A stretch of 64,000 nucleotides of DNA from Paulinella micropora (taxonomy: Eukaryota; Cercozoa; Imbricatea; Euglyphida; Paulinellidae): positions 24,477 to 88,476 of the forward strand of contig WBZZ01002386.1 of NCBI GenBank assembly GCA_019918135.1, given 5' to 3'. Position 1 is the stretch's first letter. Every line of letters begins with the position of its first letter. The position numbers and the translations under genes are program-made. Below are positions 1-11,160 of this stretch, piece after piece. The notes beneath the pieces are model-generated. The model was not told where the DNA came from. It ran no database searches and saw only the letters and a program-made list of their open reading frames with translations.

Positions 1-1379
1 CCCTCCTCCCGCGCTATTCTGGCGGGCCCCAGCTTAGCATTAGCATCACCAACCGTAACCACATGACCTTTGGTGGCGAAGTAGGAGACGGCCGCCTGCC
101 ACGCCTCATAGGCTGCAATAGATTCCTCTCGTTGATTTTCTTGGGGGAAGTAGCCGTTGCCGACGAACACATCCGACGCCGTCGCGCTCCCAGACGACAG
201 CCTCACCCACAATTGCTGTGGGTGTGGAACAGGCGCCTGTACAATGGTAGCGCACGGTGCCAGATAGTTGGCCACCAACGTCAAGACTCCCCCCAAGAGA
301 CGCGAGCCCGCACCAGTTGCAGCCGCTTTGCCGAGGACTGCGAAGCCGTCGACTTGGAGCTTCTCCACCTTCTGCGACGATAGGTTGTGCTCCTGGACTC
401 CGACGATCACCCAGCCTCGCTCCTTGTAGTGCTCCGGCCATTCCCCAAAGCCTGGGCTATCCGCACCCACTTTGCCTTGCCAATTATGTGAGGCCACCCT
501 CAGTGGGAAGCCTTTCACAAATTGGGAAGAACGAAGCTGATGCCGATGCCTGCGCTTCGGTTGAGCCCGCCTGGAGCCCTCCGCCACCCTCCACGGCCCA
601 TCCTGCACCCTCCGCCCCAGCTCCTCCAGCTCCCGCATCCCGCCCCACTCCGCCAAGGGAGATTCACCGCTTGAGGCTTCGCCCTGGGGCTCGTCGACTT
701 CCACGTCGAGCACCCAGTAGCCAAATCCCTGCTTGCGAAGCTCCCTCTGCATCTCTACATACTGGGCACCCCCCCGTGCAGCCCGCTGCTTCTCTCTTTC
801 CCGGAAAGTCCTACCCGTCGCAACGTGAACCTTTCCCGTGAAGAACTTACGCTCCCGCAGCAGCCGCACCATCTTCTCCGCCTCCTCACAAGACGCACAT
901 TTAATCCGCAAATGTCGCCCACTACCTCTGCCCGCGAATTCCACCTCGACTTCCCCGAGACCGAGAATTCGGAGCTCTCGCGCCATGACCACTGTCTGAG
1001 AGACATGCGATAGCCCCCATACTATGCAACATCTCTTATCCAGCTCATTTCGTACCTTCCTCCGCCACCTCCTCGGTGGCGGTACCGCTTGCCACACGCC
1101 GTGACCAGACCTTTCCGGACGTGACTTCTCTTCCGAGGTTGGGGAGGGTGATCGAGATGCAGCAGGATTGCTGGCTCTACGTGATTCAGGTTGCCCGTCA
1201 GGTACGCGAGCACTCGACCACCCCACCCCGGCCGAGTAGCCATCGCCACCCGCAGGCGCACTCCCACGGGGAACGTCTAAACCTGAAGGATTACCGCCTT
1301 GACCCATAGGGCCAGCACTAGCGGCCGCGCTCTTCGCATAAGAACCTGACATAAGTGGTATGGGACCCCGGTGCCGCAT
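1..1379 (-). CDS. LINE-type retrotransposon ORF, N-terminal part with EEP endonuclease (partial)
   Basis: A single frame stays open on the minus strand from an ATG at 1379 to the left edge, about 459 residues with no stop, so the gene continues outside the window. Further in-frame ATGs lie at 1352 and 1307, so the exact start is uncertain. The N-terminus is rich in Ser, Pro, Gly and Arg. A basic segment near residues 110-210 looks like the RNA-binding part of LINE ORF1/ORF2 proteins. The C-terminal part is an endonuclease/exonuclease/phosphatase fold: SHNWQG near residue 300, VGVQEHNL with the metal-binding Glu near residue 330, GNGYFP, and GDANAKLG with its Asp near residue 445. In the known family this domain nicks target DNA to prime reverse transcription. 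The reverse transcriptase should lie to the left of the window. Lineage is not assigned. Confidence 0.75.
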   Translation of the reverse strand, partial: MRHRGPIPLMSGSYAKSAAASAGPMGQGGNPSGLDVPRGSAPAGGDGYSAGVGWSSARVPDGQPESRRASNPAASRSPSPTSEEKSRPERSGHGVWQAVPPPRRWRRKVRNELDKRCCIVWGLSHVSQTVVMARELRILGLGEVEVEFAGRGSGRHLRIKCASCEEAEKMVRLLRERKFFTGKVHVATGRTFREREKQRAARGGAQYVEMQRELRKQGFGYWVLDVEVDEPQGEASSGESPLAEWGGMRELEELGRRVQDGPWRVAEGSRRAQPKRRHRHQLRSSQFVKGFPLRVASHNWQGKVGADSPGFGEWPEHYKERGWVIVGVQEHNLSSQKVEKLQVDGFAVLGKAAATGAGSRLLGGVLTLVANYLAPCATIVQAPVPHPQQLWVRLSSGSATASDVFVGNGYFPQENQREESIAAYEAWQAAVSYFATKGHVVTVGDANAKLGPARIAREE

Positions 1380-1383
1380 TGAT

Positions 1384-1605
1384 CGAGTTGTAAACTCGAT
1401 AAATGAGGACCCAGGTGGGGTTATTTAAAGCTCAACCCTTAAAAAGCATACGTGTACGTATGTATAGGAATACACACAAACACTCACCTGCATCCGTAAC
1501 CAGGCACGAGGCAGACCCGCTGTGCATCATCAAGGTAGGTGTCGTGGCAAACCACCCTGCGTCCGATAAACGCTGCAAGTGAGTCATCTCGAGAGCACAG
1601 AGTGA
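1384..1605. repeat. Dispersed repeat, family 1, copy 1
   Basis: This stretch shares its beginning (ctcgataaa, then gttatttaaagctcaaccct) and end (accaccctgcgtccgat, then gagtcatct) with 3097-3490. The order is the same and divergence is moderate. Copy 2 carries an extra minisatellite in its middle. No coding potential is seen. It begins directly upstream of the LINE ORF start, so it could be the 5' UTR of that element or an independent repeat. Confidence 0.6.
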
Positions 1606-1689
1606 CAGGCCCGTGCACGTGTACCCACCACCCCATAACCCTCCGCCAGAGCAACCCCATGGCATCCGCAGGATGAGCACGAAGAGTGC

Positions 1690-1960
1690 TGAGAGAGAGT
1701 GTGAGCCAGGAGCCCCGCTCCGGTCCGTCGTTACTTTGGTCATTTAGTCGTTTCAAGGCTTGTGGTAAGGTGTAGGGCCTCTCGCCTTCGTACAAACTCC
1801 GACCGACAGTAGTCTGGTTGACCATCCTTCGCGGTGACCCTCTGAACACAACCCCCTCCCCCAGTGCCCACCCCTTGTGATTCCAGAGGCCACCCCGAGC
1901 CAAGAGCCATGAGTATGATGAGCAACTCACATGAGTTACTCTCAGTAATTGGGACCCGTC
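1690..1960 (-). repeat. Dispersed repeat, family 2, diverged inverted copy
   Basis: On the minus strand this resembles 2480-2750 and 4700-4980: ggctcttggctcggggtggc, then gtttcaaggcttgtgg and the ccaggagccccg region, read as reverse complement. It is clearly more diverged than the two direct copies are from each other, so it is an older insertion of the same family. No protein is supported. Confidence 0.55.
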
Positions 1961-2004
1961 TCATAAATCAATGGAACGCTTATCGTGCGCCCCTCATAGG
2001 CTCA

Positions 2005-2262
2005 GCCCGCCCATGTGAAAGCTCTACCATCTGGGCCCTATCGCCAGTTCGATTCCCGTCGGTGCCACCAGTATTTTCATTGAACATACCGGTCTATTTC
2101 TGGACCAGTATTTTCATTGAACATACCGGCCCGTCTGGAAGTGTTGGAACTGCCCTTGCGGGGGTGTCATTAGAGCTTATCGTCAATTCTTCGTACTCCC
2201 CTCACGGGTGAGACGATGGAGGCGCATGTGCAGAAATGCATCAGCCATTGACAGAGAAGCAC

Positions 2263-2264
<2 letters not shown>
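2005..2264 (+). mobile_element. tRNA-derived SINE, copy 1 (5' head damaged)
   Basis: The body matches the two complete SINE copies at 3679 and 3989 from ctaccatctgggccct onward, including the B-box-like gttcgattcc. The first 20 or so bases that hold the A box differ here. It ends in the same gacagagaagcactatt before an (ATT)n tail. A direct internal duplication of about 37 bp is present, with accagtattttcattgaaca appearing twice, as in the other copies. Confidence 0.7.
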
Positions 2265-2325
<61 letters not shown>

Positions 2326-2337
2326 CATTATTATTAT
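2262..2337. repeat. (ATT)n microsatellite, SINE tail
   Basis: About 24 ATT units with one tcatt interruption near the 3' end. It directly follows SINE copy 1 and precedes family-2 repeat copy 1. Long apparent poly-Ile, poly-Tyr and poly-Leu frames here are artefacts of the triplet repeat. Confidence 0.9.
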
Positions 2338-2817
2338 TTTGGGGGGCACCAATACATGGTTGGGTGTCACCGCCACACGGCGGGGTTGGGGCCGTTGGCA
2401 GCTTGTTATGAGGGGTACATAATCAGTGCTCCACTGATTCATGAGACGGAAACCTTTACTGAGAGAAGCTCTCTCACCACGCTCACGGCTCTTGGCTCGG
2501 GGTGGCCTCTGGTATCACTCGGGGTGCGGGGGGTGGGGGTTATCTGAGGGAGGGGGTTGGGCTCAGTGGGTCACTGGACAGGTTGGTTAACTAAACTACT
2601 GTCGGTATGAGTGGGAATGAAGGCGACAGGCTCCACACATTTCCACAAGCCTTGAAATCACTCAACTGCCACAGTAGCGACTGCCTGGACGCGGGGCTCC
2701 TGACCCACCCTCTCTCCCAGAACCCCTCGTGCTCACTTTGCGGATGCCATGGGGATGCTCTGGCGGAGGGTCGGGACGTGTTGGGTGCATGTGACCGGGC
2801 CTGTCACTTAGTGTTCT
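2338..2817 (+). repeat. Dispersed repeat, family 2, direct copy 1
   Basis: About 480 bp, almost identical to 4571-5041, from ggggggcaccaatacatgg to gggcctgtcacttag. Similarity stops abruptly at the same base in both copies. Each copy is preceded by an (ATT)n run. The sequence has no convincing coding frame. The near identity suggests recent transposition or segmental duplication. Confidence 0.8.
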
Positions 2818-2825
2818 CGGTAGAT

Positions 2826-2860
2826 GAAGAGAGAGAGAGAGAGAGCGAGCGAGAGCGAGG
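2826..2860. repeat. (GA)n microsatellite
   Basis: A short run of ga and gc/ga dinucleotides directly after family-2 repeat copy 1. No other feature is seen up to 3097. Confidence 0.7.
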
Positions 2861-3096
2861 CCGCCGTGGCTCGCCCGCAATCCAGCTGGGTGCACCTCGT
2901 CACAACCACTCATCGGCGTGAGCTCATAGCTGTGTGCGACATAGGTACAAGAGCAAGAGGAGAAACAGTGTGCCAGCGTGGATGTGTGGGTGAGGCAGTG
3001 CGGTGAGGCAAAGCAGCGATGCCAGTCGAATCCCTGGAGACGGAACCTAGCATCAAAAACATCGTATAAGTCTACCCCAGGCCTCCATCCACCGAG

Positions 3097-3490
3097 TGGT
3101 GAGCTCGATAAAAGAAGACCCGAGTGGCGTTATTTAAAGCTCAACCCTTAAAAAAGCATAAACATGTACGCCGCCAGGAACCCAACAACAATAACATAGC
3201 AGCCAGGAACCCAACAACAATAACATAGCAGCCAGGAACCCAACAACAATAACATAGCAGCCAGGAACCCAACAACAATAACATAGCAGCCAGGAACCCA
3301 ACAACAATAACATAGCAGCCAGGAACCCAACAACAATAACATAGCTTCCGTAACCAGCCTTCAGGAACCCGCCTCAGTTACCCGCCCCCGTAACCAGGCC
3401 AGAGACGTGACGTACTATGCATCATTGAGGTGTCGTGGCAAGCCACCCTGCGTCCGATAGAAGCTACAAAAGAGTCATCTACCGAGAACA
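3097..3490. repeat. Dispersed repeat, family 1, copy 2, split by a minisatellite
   Basis: It starts with the same gttatttaaagctcaaccct block as copy 1 at 1384 and ends with the same cgtccgat...gagtcatct block. A 29-bp minisatellite lies between them, followed by related ggaaccc-rich sequence. No coding potential is visible. Confidence 0.6.
3173..3346. repeat. 29-bp minisatellite, six copies
   Basis: Six head-to-tail copies of a 29-bp unit beginning gccaggaacccaacaacaat, essentially identical to one another, which points to recent expansion. There are no unique spacers between units, so it is not a CRISPR array. Confidence 0.92.
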
Positions 3491-3538
3491 CTCGTAGAGA
3501 TTCGCCTATGTATGTATGAATGTATGTGCATGTATGTA

Positions 3539-3616
3539 TGAGAGAGAGAGCGAGAGAGCGAGAGAGAGAGAGAGGGGGGGGGGGACAGTGTGTGTGTGTG
3601 AGAGAGAGAGAGCGCG
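3539..3616. repeat. Compound (GA)n / G-run / (TG)n microsatellite
   Basis: A run of ga units, a ten-base G tract, a tg run and another ga run lead straight into the (ATT)n array at 3616. Confidence 0.85.

Positions 3617-3678
<62 letters not shown>
3616..3678. repeat. (ATT)n microsatellite
   Basis: About 20 uninterrupted ATT units between the GA/TG microsatellite and the intact head of SINE copy 2. Confidence 0.9.
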
Positions 3679-3951
3679 GGACACCGTGATAGCCCAGTGG
3701 TCAAGTTCTACCATCTGGGCCCTGTCGCCAGTTCGATTCCCGTCGGTGCCACCAGTATTTTCATTGAACATACCGGTCTATTTCTGGACCAGTATTTTCA
3801 TTGAACATACCGGCCCGTCTGGAAGTGTTGGAACTGCCCTTGCGGGGGTGTCATTAGAGCTTATCGTCAATTCTTCGTACTCCCCTCACGGGTGAGACGA
3901 TGGAGGCGCATGTGCAGAAATGCATCAGCCATTGACAGAGAAGCACTATTA
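3679..3951 (+). mobile_element. tRNA-derived SINE, copy 2
   Basis: The 5' head looks like a tRNA gene. It carries an A box at about 3690 (tagcccagtgg) and a B box at about 3732 (gttcgattcc), the internal RNA polymerase III promoter. It ends ggtgccacca like a processed tRNA 3' end. The body holds two copies of accagtattttcattgaaca. The tail is an (ATT)n run. No enzyme is encoded; such elements depend on a partner LINE for mobilisation. The B box is canonical and the copy is nearly identical to copy 3. Confidence 0.85.
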
Positions 3952-3988
3952 TTATGATTATTATCATTATTATTATTATTATTATTAT
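3945..3988. repeat. (ATT)n microsatellite between SINE copies
   Basis: A shorter ATT array with two atgatt/atcatt interruptions. It forms the tail of SINE copy 2 and abuts the head of copy 3. Confidence 0.85.
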
Positions 3989-4357
<369 letters not shown>

Positions 4358-4529
4358 GGGAGTACATAGGCCATCGGTCCTTTCCATGGGCTGATTGGTA
4401 TAAAGCTCCTAGAGTAATGTTCTATGCCGTCACTTCCTTTATTCCACCGATTGGTGTGGAGACTTTCCTTATGGAATGGAGGACTGGATGCACATGGCCT
4501 TTTGGCTCAGCAATTGGCAGGAGATACAC

Positions 4530-4530
4530 G

Positions 4531-4569
<39 letters not shown>

Positions 4570-4570
4570 T
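4530..4570. repeat. (ATT)n microsatellite
   Basis: About 13 ATT units directly before family-2 repeat copy 2, in the same arrangement as at 2262-2337. Confidence 0.88.
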
Positions 4571-5041
4571 TGGGGGGCACCAATACATGGTTGGGTGTCA
4601 CCGCCACACGGCGGGGTTGGGGCCGTTGGCAGCTTGTTATGAGGGGTACATAATCAGTGCTCCACTGATTCATGAGACGGAAACTTTACTGAGAGAAGCT
4701 CTCTCACCACGCTCACGGCTCTTGGCTCGGGGTGGCCTCTGGTATCACTCGGGGTGCGGGGGGTGGGGGTTATCTGAGGGAGGGGGTTGGGCTCAGTGGG
4801 TCACTGGACAGGTTGGTTAACTAAACTACTGTCGGTATGAGTGGGAATGAAGGCGACAGGCTCCACACATTTCCACAAGCCTTGAAATCACTCAACTGCC
4901 ACAGTAGCGACTGCCTGGACGCGGGGCTCCTGACTCACCCTCTCTCCCAGAACCCCTCGTGCTCACTTTGCGGATGCCATGGGGATGCTCTGGCGGAGGG
5001 TCGGGACGTGTTGGGTGCATGTGACCGGGCCTGTCACTTAG
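4571..5041 (+). repeat. Dispersed repeat, family 2, direct copy 2
   Basis: Nearly identical to 2338-2817. Similarity ends at the same cacttag, after which the two loci differ completely. This fixes the 3' boundary of the repeat. Confidence 0.8.
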
Positions 5042-5062
5042 CAGGACTGCACTCCGGAGGAT

Positions 5063-5928
5063 TTGTTGTCCTTTACTGTTCGCCGACTTTTGCAAGCTCC
5101 GTTTGTCTATGGTGATGATGGTGGTGCCGGTTCAAAGACGAGGGTAATATCCCCTTTTCCCACCACCCTGAGCAAGCAATGGTTCGCTTCTTTCTTTAGC
5201 AGAAATGGGACTTTGCAGGACAAAGGTACCAAATTAATTGGGGAAGTGGGAGCGGAGCCACTGGCAAGGGCATCACATGTCCCAATCTCCTTTTTTACAC
5301 AACATGTCCCAGCCGCACATGGTCGGCTTACAAAAGTCATGCTAGAGTTCGTTCAGTTTGCTTTGTGCACTGTTGAGGAGGAAGAAAGGTTCCTTCCTGG
5401 TGCCCGGCCACCAACAGGCGATGACATCGCGAAGCCTTCTTTACAGGAATTGAAGGACCATCCCTCCTGGACTATAGCTATCCAGGATGGGAACCACTTA
5501 TTCTTTGCTGAGCTAGGGGACGTGGAAGACATCCGGTGGAAAATAAAGTAGTCACTGGTTTGAGAGAAGTCCCAGCTCACAAACTCCTCTCTTGGCCTGA
5601 CCCAGCGGTCTTAACCATGCAGGAGAGTTTAAAGAAAAAACATTTCCCAGCAAAAAGGATAAACACGAGGCTTAATGATAAAATTTGGAAACTCGATACC
5701 AGCTGGACAAAAAAAGGGGAGGAAGTCTGGGTTGACGTGGAAGATATTATTTACTGTTTTCCAGGTTTCAATCCCAAAACAAACACAGTGCCTTTCACTG
5801 TGCAACAAACCTTGGGTGCGCATTTCCAACGACAACAGTATAATCATTTCCGTTTTGCAAACACACGTAGTTTTGTATCTCGTTTCCTATCTGCGAAGGT
5901 TGTTGTTTTCTCCTTAAATATGACATAA
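5063..5928 (+). pseudogene. Unknown protein-coding remnant, frame broken once
   Basis: Two consecutive open frames run from 5063 to 5551 (162 codons) and from about 5540 to 5928. They overlap where the first meets a TAG. The amino acid text on both sides looks coding: well mixed, with Trp-rich stretches such as HPSWTIAIQDGN in the first part and YCFPGFNPKTN in the second. The simplest explanation is one gene with a one-base indel near 5545. A short unannotated intron is possible. No domain is recognised. It starts only 20 bp after repeat family 2 ends, so its 5' end may be truncated by that repeat. Confidence 0.45.
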
Positions 5929-5944
5929 TTCAGCATTTTCTTAC

Positions 5945-6475
5945 TGTGGAAATGACATAATTCATAATTACGTCTGGGTGGGCGTTAGCAGTGAACTTGA
6001 CTGGTGTAGATACAGTCCCTTACAAACCACTTGGTATATTAATAAAATAATATTACCAGCAGCTTATTCAGCATGTCTACTAACTTGATCAAGCAGAAAA
6101 CCGGTCTTGAAACATTATTTTCATAGTGCACTGAACTTGACTAGTTTAAAAAAAATCCCACACATGATTAGAAATAATGCATGTAGCTGTTATACATACT
6201 AACACACCAGTTGCTATATTAATAAAATAATATTACCGGCAGCTCATTCAGCATGTGCTTCAAGCTTTTGAAGCATAAAACCGGTTTTGAAACATTATTT
6301 TCATGGTGCACTGAACTTGACTAGTTTAGAAAAAATCCCACACATGATTAGAAATAATGCATGTAGTTGTTATACATACTAACACACCCCTTGCTGTATT
6401 AATAAAATGATATTACCGGCAGCTTATTTAGCATGTGCTTCAAGTTTTTGAAACATAAAACCTGTTTTTTTTATT
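5945..6475. repeat. 181-bp tandem repeat, about three units
   Basis: The phrases gaacttgactagttta, aataaaataatattaccggc and aacattattttcat recur with a spacing of about 181 bp, with units beginning near 5945, 6127 and 6308. The first unit is the most diverged and the last is cut short by a T/A-rich stretch. Each unit carries aataaaataatatt, so it could also serve as a polyadenylation region for flanking genes. Confidence 0.8.
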
Positions 6476-6517
6476 ATTTTTTTAAAAAAAGTTGTAATAT
6501 TTATTATTAATATTTAC

Positions 6518-9500
6518 TTACGATCCACCGCCCAGACGAGGAGCGGTACGAGGAATCCACTCATCATCATCATCTACACGCTTCTGTTTCTTCTTCTGCT
6601 TGTTTCCCCTTCCTCCTTTCTTCTTCCTCTTCAAAGAAGAAGAAGAAAAAGAAGGCTGAGAAGAAGAAGCAGCAGAAGAAGAAGAAGCAGCAGAAGAAGA
6701 AAGAGGAAGAGGAGGAGAAGGAGCGAAGGCAGTTTGCACGTGTCCGGTGAAAATGGATGGCTCCGGTTGGCTCAATTCATGGAGCCAAGCGTCCACATCA
6801 CCAGGACATATCTCATCAAACCTGCCATACTCCAGCCCATCTACACCACCACATATCTCCTCATGCTTTCTTATCCAAGAAGGCAGAGAAGCAGCATACG
6901 AGCTACCGCACCCTATACTACACTTCACATACTTCTCACTCTCCGCCCACACATCACACAGCGGGTTTAAGCGAGCTCTCCAGTGCTGGAGCGGACACTC
7001 GACATCATCTGTCCAGCGTCTGCTCGAGCACGAGAAATGAGCGCGCTTATGCTTGCCGTTGTAGTGTTCGATGGCCTGAGTGTTGTAGTCTATGAAGGAG
7101 ATATGAGGGGTGAGTGGCAGTAGCTCATAGGCATGATTGATGAAAATGTGGATGTAGACGGTGATGAATGCAGGTGATAGAATAGGTAACCTAGCCCTCC
7201 TATCTTTCGGATCCTCTTCATCTACATCATTCGGCGCCCGCCCTCTGGGAAAAGTAAGGGTATGAAAGAAGCGGCGCATGGCGGCCTGATGAGATGCTAA
7301 TTCCTCTACCGGCAGCCCCTCTCCTTTATGAAAGACTAACCACAACCCGTACCACTCCACCCATACCTTTTTCAACTCCTCTTTCGGGATTCTTCAGTAT
7401 CTCACCTAAGTCTATCACTCCCTCTTTAACCTTCCTTGCTAGCTTCCTCACCATGTCACCACTTAGCTCTTTCCACTTAAAGTTACATGTTCCCTGAGTC
7501 TCTCCTTGGCCCTTAGGCCCGAACTACCAATACAGTCCACCTTTCTTGAGTTCGCTTTTGATTCTCGTTAAAACTTCCTGATGCTTATCTTTACCCCACT
7601 CTATCTTCTCAGCCAATACGGGGTCGTCGCGGGCGCGGCCCCACAACTCACCGTGTAAGGCCTCGTTGATGAGATGGTTTAGAAACCTATTCTGTACGCG
7701 GATGAAGAAATGCAGCGAGTCAGGAAGGCGTCGGCGCAAAGGTATGAATGGAAATAAATCTACTCTGTCATCCATGGCCGGGTGCTGACACTTGTCAGCA
7801 TCGGTCATGATGGGGTAGGATGTGAGTGTGTCTTGAAGTTCCGGGCCTTTGGTCACCAGGCAATAGATGCATGGGTGCTTTCCTCTAAAACTACCTGTCC
7901 CGTGCCCGGCGACTGTGGCCAAGAACTTCAAATCGCCCCCTAACCAAAAAATATAAGACCGATGTAGGACATGAGGATCTGCATAGCCATGGTGAGCCAA
8001 AGGCCTGCCGTCGGCGTTATACAGATCCCCTTGCTCCTGGAGCAGTTGAAGGTCATGCCTGAATGTGCAACTTGCTAACGCTTGATAGCTGTCACCTTCA
8101 GGGGTCAGAGCAAAAGGGAAAACAAAATCTGTAGCTTTGAATTTCCTTCTTAGGTCTTTATCCTGCGGTATGATTCTCATAACCCACAACGTACTTGTTT
8201 TATTCTTGCTGATGGATCTGCCATCAGCCTGAACGAGAACATTTACGGTGGACTCTGAAATCTGATAGGTTTTGCATACCCAACGCAAGACCTTTCGCGG
8301 GCATAGCTTCACCTCTCGAGGCACCTGTTTTGAAGCCTGACATTCGTCGAAGGTCGGCTTCAAGTCAAAGGTGGCCTCAACCGCGGTGCCTAGCTCCTTC
8401 CTGACCTCAGAAAACTTGTCAAAAGGTATGTTGCCACTTAGCAAACCTTTGGACTTAAGCTTTTGCAACACTGTTTGACTAATGCTATCATTGTCCGCAA
8501 AGAGAAGAAGAGAGAGAAGTTGTTTTTGCGGCTCACTATTTTTACCTCCTATTGTATGTGACAAGTCATAGTTCTTCTCCGCCCATCTCCACCACTCCTT
8601 GCACACAAAGTCTACCTCTACCCCTGCCCTATCCGCAAGGTGTTGTGCAAAAGCATCCTGCATGACTCTCACGTCTGCTCTTATATTTCTCTTTCCTCTC
8701 TCGTTCAACTCACTGTATGCTTTCTTCATCTTGGGGGCGTATGACAACACCCCCACATGTTTGTTAGTTTCAAACTGAACAAAATTACTACCAGCAAGTG
8801 GAGAAGTGATATGACGTGTGACTTGTAATGACGGTTTGGTGTGTATGTGTGAAGGTTGAGGTGAGAGAATTGAAAGGTGTGTGCGTATGTCAGCAGGGTC
8901 AAAGGGTGAGGAGTCATCTACATTAAATCTTCTGGCTAGTGTGCGGGAGGAGTCGTCTACACTTCTGGCTGGTCTCCCCCTCACAGGCGTGAATGGTTCC
9001 TGCCACAAGCAAGCAAAAATATGTACAAACACCCACATAAGCTTACACCTTACCAGCAGACAAAGGCAGGAAAACAAGCCGTACCTGCAGAAAGCAATGC
9101 ATAAATGCAAACATAATGCACAGAAGACATACATAAACATGTTTCCATGAAATGAAATGAAAACTGACCATGACAGTGGCCTCCAGCTTGTCATCGTTCC
9201 GAGCACCAGCGATGATGACAGAAGGGCCCCGTTGTTGCAACTCGACTGCTATACCTTTGGCCTCCAGCTCAGCAACTATAGAGGGGAAACAAGAGAAGAC
9301 ACATAAGCAATACATTACAGCTGTTACATGCAAGAAAAATAGATCACACACAACACACACACACACACACTCTACTCCCACACAGTTCCAACATACAAAC
9401 AGAAACAGAAACACACACAAAACAGATGGAAACAGCATGCAGGCACTCACCTAATTGTCTCTGAACATTTCTGGAGGCAGTCTGAATCATTCTGCTACAT

Positions 9501-9857
9501 AACAGGCACAGAAAATATGATGTATGTATACTAAACAAACGAAAACAAGCACTAAAATTCAAAGAAATTGGTGTTAAGAAAAGGGGCTTACTTCTGTTGT
9601 AGGTGTGCTGCTTTTACAGCGGATAGAGATTTTTGCTGGGCAAGCATTGCTCTACCCGCTGCTGTCTTTTTTTCATTTTTTCGTAGGTAGGATCGCTTGA
9701 TAGGAGCCTTTTGGTTCAACCTTGTCTTTTTTTTCACCATCGATTTTCGCCAAGTCGAATTTATTGCCGCTTTTTCCGCTACTGATGGCATTTTTGTGTT
9801 ATGAAATGCCGCATATGCTAACGGGCCCGCGGCACCAGTTTCATGTCGGAGGTCCAT
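6518..9857 (-). pseudogene. Transposase-like gene with introns, 3' part disrupted
   Basis: Four exons fit GT-AG rules with matching phases on the minus strand. They are exon 1 at 9857-9592 (ATG at 9857, donor gtaagc), exon 2 at 9494-9451 (44 nt, donor gtgagt), exon 3 at about 9277-9172 (acceptor after ctatag, donor gtcagt) and exon 4 from about 9003. The main domain lies in exon 4. It contains VLVQADGR, WLGGDLKFLATVAGHG and a HPCIYCL Cys pair, a pattern I know from transposon-derived proteins of unclear superfamily that occur in multicopy in many invertebrates and protists. The frame meets TAG at 7524, continues open, then needs one base removed near 7400 before a last 285-codon segment ending at 6518 in a basic, Ser-rich tail. 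The spliced N-terminus suggests a once-functional gene. The stop plus frameshift suggest decay. Confidence 0.6.
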
Positions 9858-10499
9858 CTGTTCACAGCGAGTGTGTGTTCAAACCACGTTGTTTCAAGCA
9901 AAAGCAAGCATGACACAAGTGTTTTCATCAGAAAACTTGGTCTGCGGCTTTCTTGAAATCCTTATTATCTACTTCAATTTTCACATTTCACGACATAGCA
10001 AATATGGTGTTTTTAACTGAAAAATGCTCTTTGCATGATGCACTCTGCACTCAATTTTACGCACAAGTGCACAAATAAATTCAAATGTTATGTTGAGCAA
10101 TCCTGCCAGAGGGTTTTTGCAGAGATGTACGGTATAAAACAAAAACCAGGAAAACATTGGTCGAAAACTAGTTTTTCGAGATTCAGAACATACCCCCAGA
10201 TCACAGCAATAGCTTATATGAACTGAAAAACTAAACATGCCGCAGACCATTCCCACTAAAAACATTGAATTCTGCGCAGACAGCATCTCAAAATCTTGAA
10301 TATTGAATGAGATTACTCGCTGCGAAATATTTAATGATTCTACCGACCACTAGAACCTAGATATGCGGCACCTGCTCTGTCAGAAATGTTATTAGTATGT
10401 TATTAATAAGCAATTTCCATAAATTAAGATTGATTCACTCGGAACCGGTGCAGAGGTCGGTTGACAATTAGGTTTGGCAGGACACAACTATTTTAAAAT
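9858..10499. other. Intergenic DNA without recognised features
   Basis: AT-rich, non-repetitive by eye. Short open frames here lack coding character. This stretch may contain the promoter of the transposase-like gene that starts at 9857, but no motif is clear. Confidence 0.5.
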
Positions 10500-10870
10500 G
10501 ACATCGCCTCTTTCACAGTTTTATTAATAATAATAATATAAAAACAAGTAACCGTTACCTGACATTTAAATTTAAAATTTTTTGAAAATAAAATATAATA
10601 AAATCATTGTATTTTATAAAAGTAAAAAAAATTACTTGCATAAAAAACCACAAGTATTTGTGTTACACTTGCAACTTAAGAGTGGCAAAAATACTCCTTC
10701 CGTAAACAATAGTTAACAGTTACCAAATATTCAAATTTTGAATTTTTAAATAAAATATCATGATAAAATCATTCTAGTTTATCAATTTAAAATATGTAGA
10801 AATATGATTTTATGAAAAAAAAAACAAGCAAGAAGTGTGACGAGTCGGGAAAGTGTGGGAGATAGACTGT
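10500..10870. repeat. AT-rich satellite, diverged flank copy
   Basis: It shares with 18480-19200 the phrases attcaaattttgaatttt, taataatata...aaaaacaagtaaccgttac and aacaagcaagaa. This is evidence that the retrotransposon between 10904 and 18474 inserted into a pre-existing satellite array. Confidence 0.55.
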
Positions 10871-10903
10871 AGACTAAGCCAGGTAACTGACCTTTTAACG
10901 GTT

Positions 10904-11160
10904 AAAATCTACTTTAATCCTTGGTTACTTTTCCCTTACTGAGAAACACAGAACAAAGAACAGAGCTTTAATGGAAGCCTAGACGATCTGATCTCGTCGG
11001 AATCAAATGGGGAAAAAGAATAGAGGTCTAGGCTCAAGCGATCTTTCAAGCTCGCTCAACATACGACAAGGCAAGTAGAACACTGCGGCCGGATCCGTCC
11101 AAGACTAGACGGTCCGGTCACAATGACAAAAGGCGAGCGTGAAACTAACTCAGACTAACC
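10904..11160 (-). repeat. Split direct repeat B2
   Basis: It matches 11671-11930 with only a few differences over about 260 bp. In PAT-like elements B2 is the outermost 3' end, so 10904 should mark the element-host boundary on this side. Confidence 0.8.

Noticed and set aside
3173-3346. CRISPR-like direct repeats
   Set aside because: The 29-bp units are directly adjacent with no unique spacers, so this is a minisatellite in eukaryotic DNA.
3679-3753. Functional tRNA gene
   Set aside because: A and B boxes are present, but the sequence does not fold into a clear cloverleaf with a defined anticodon and it is joined to a repeated body. It is a SINE head.
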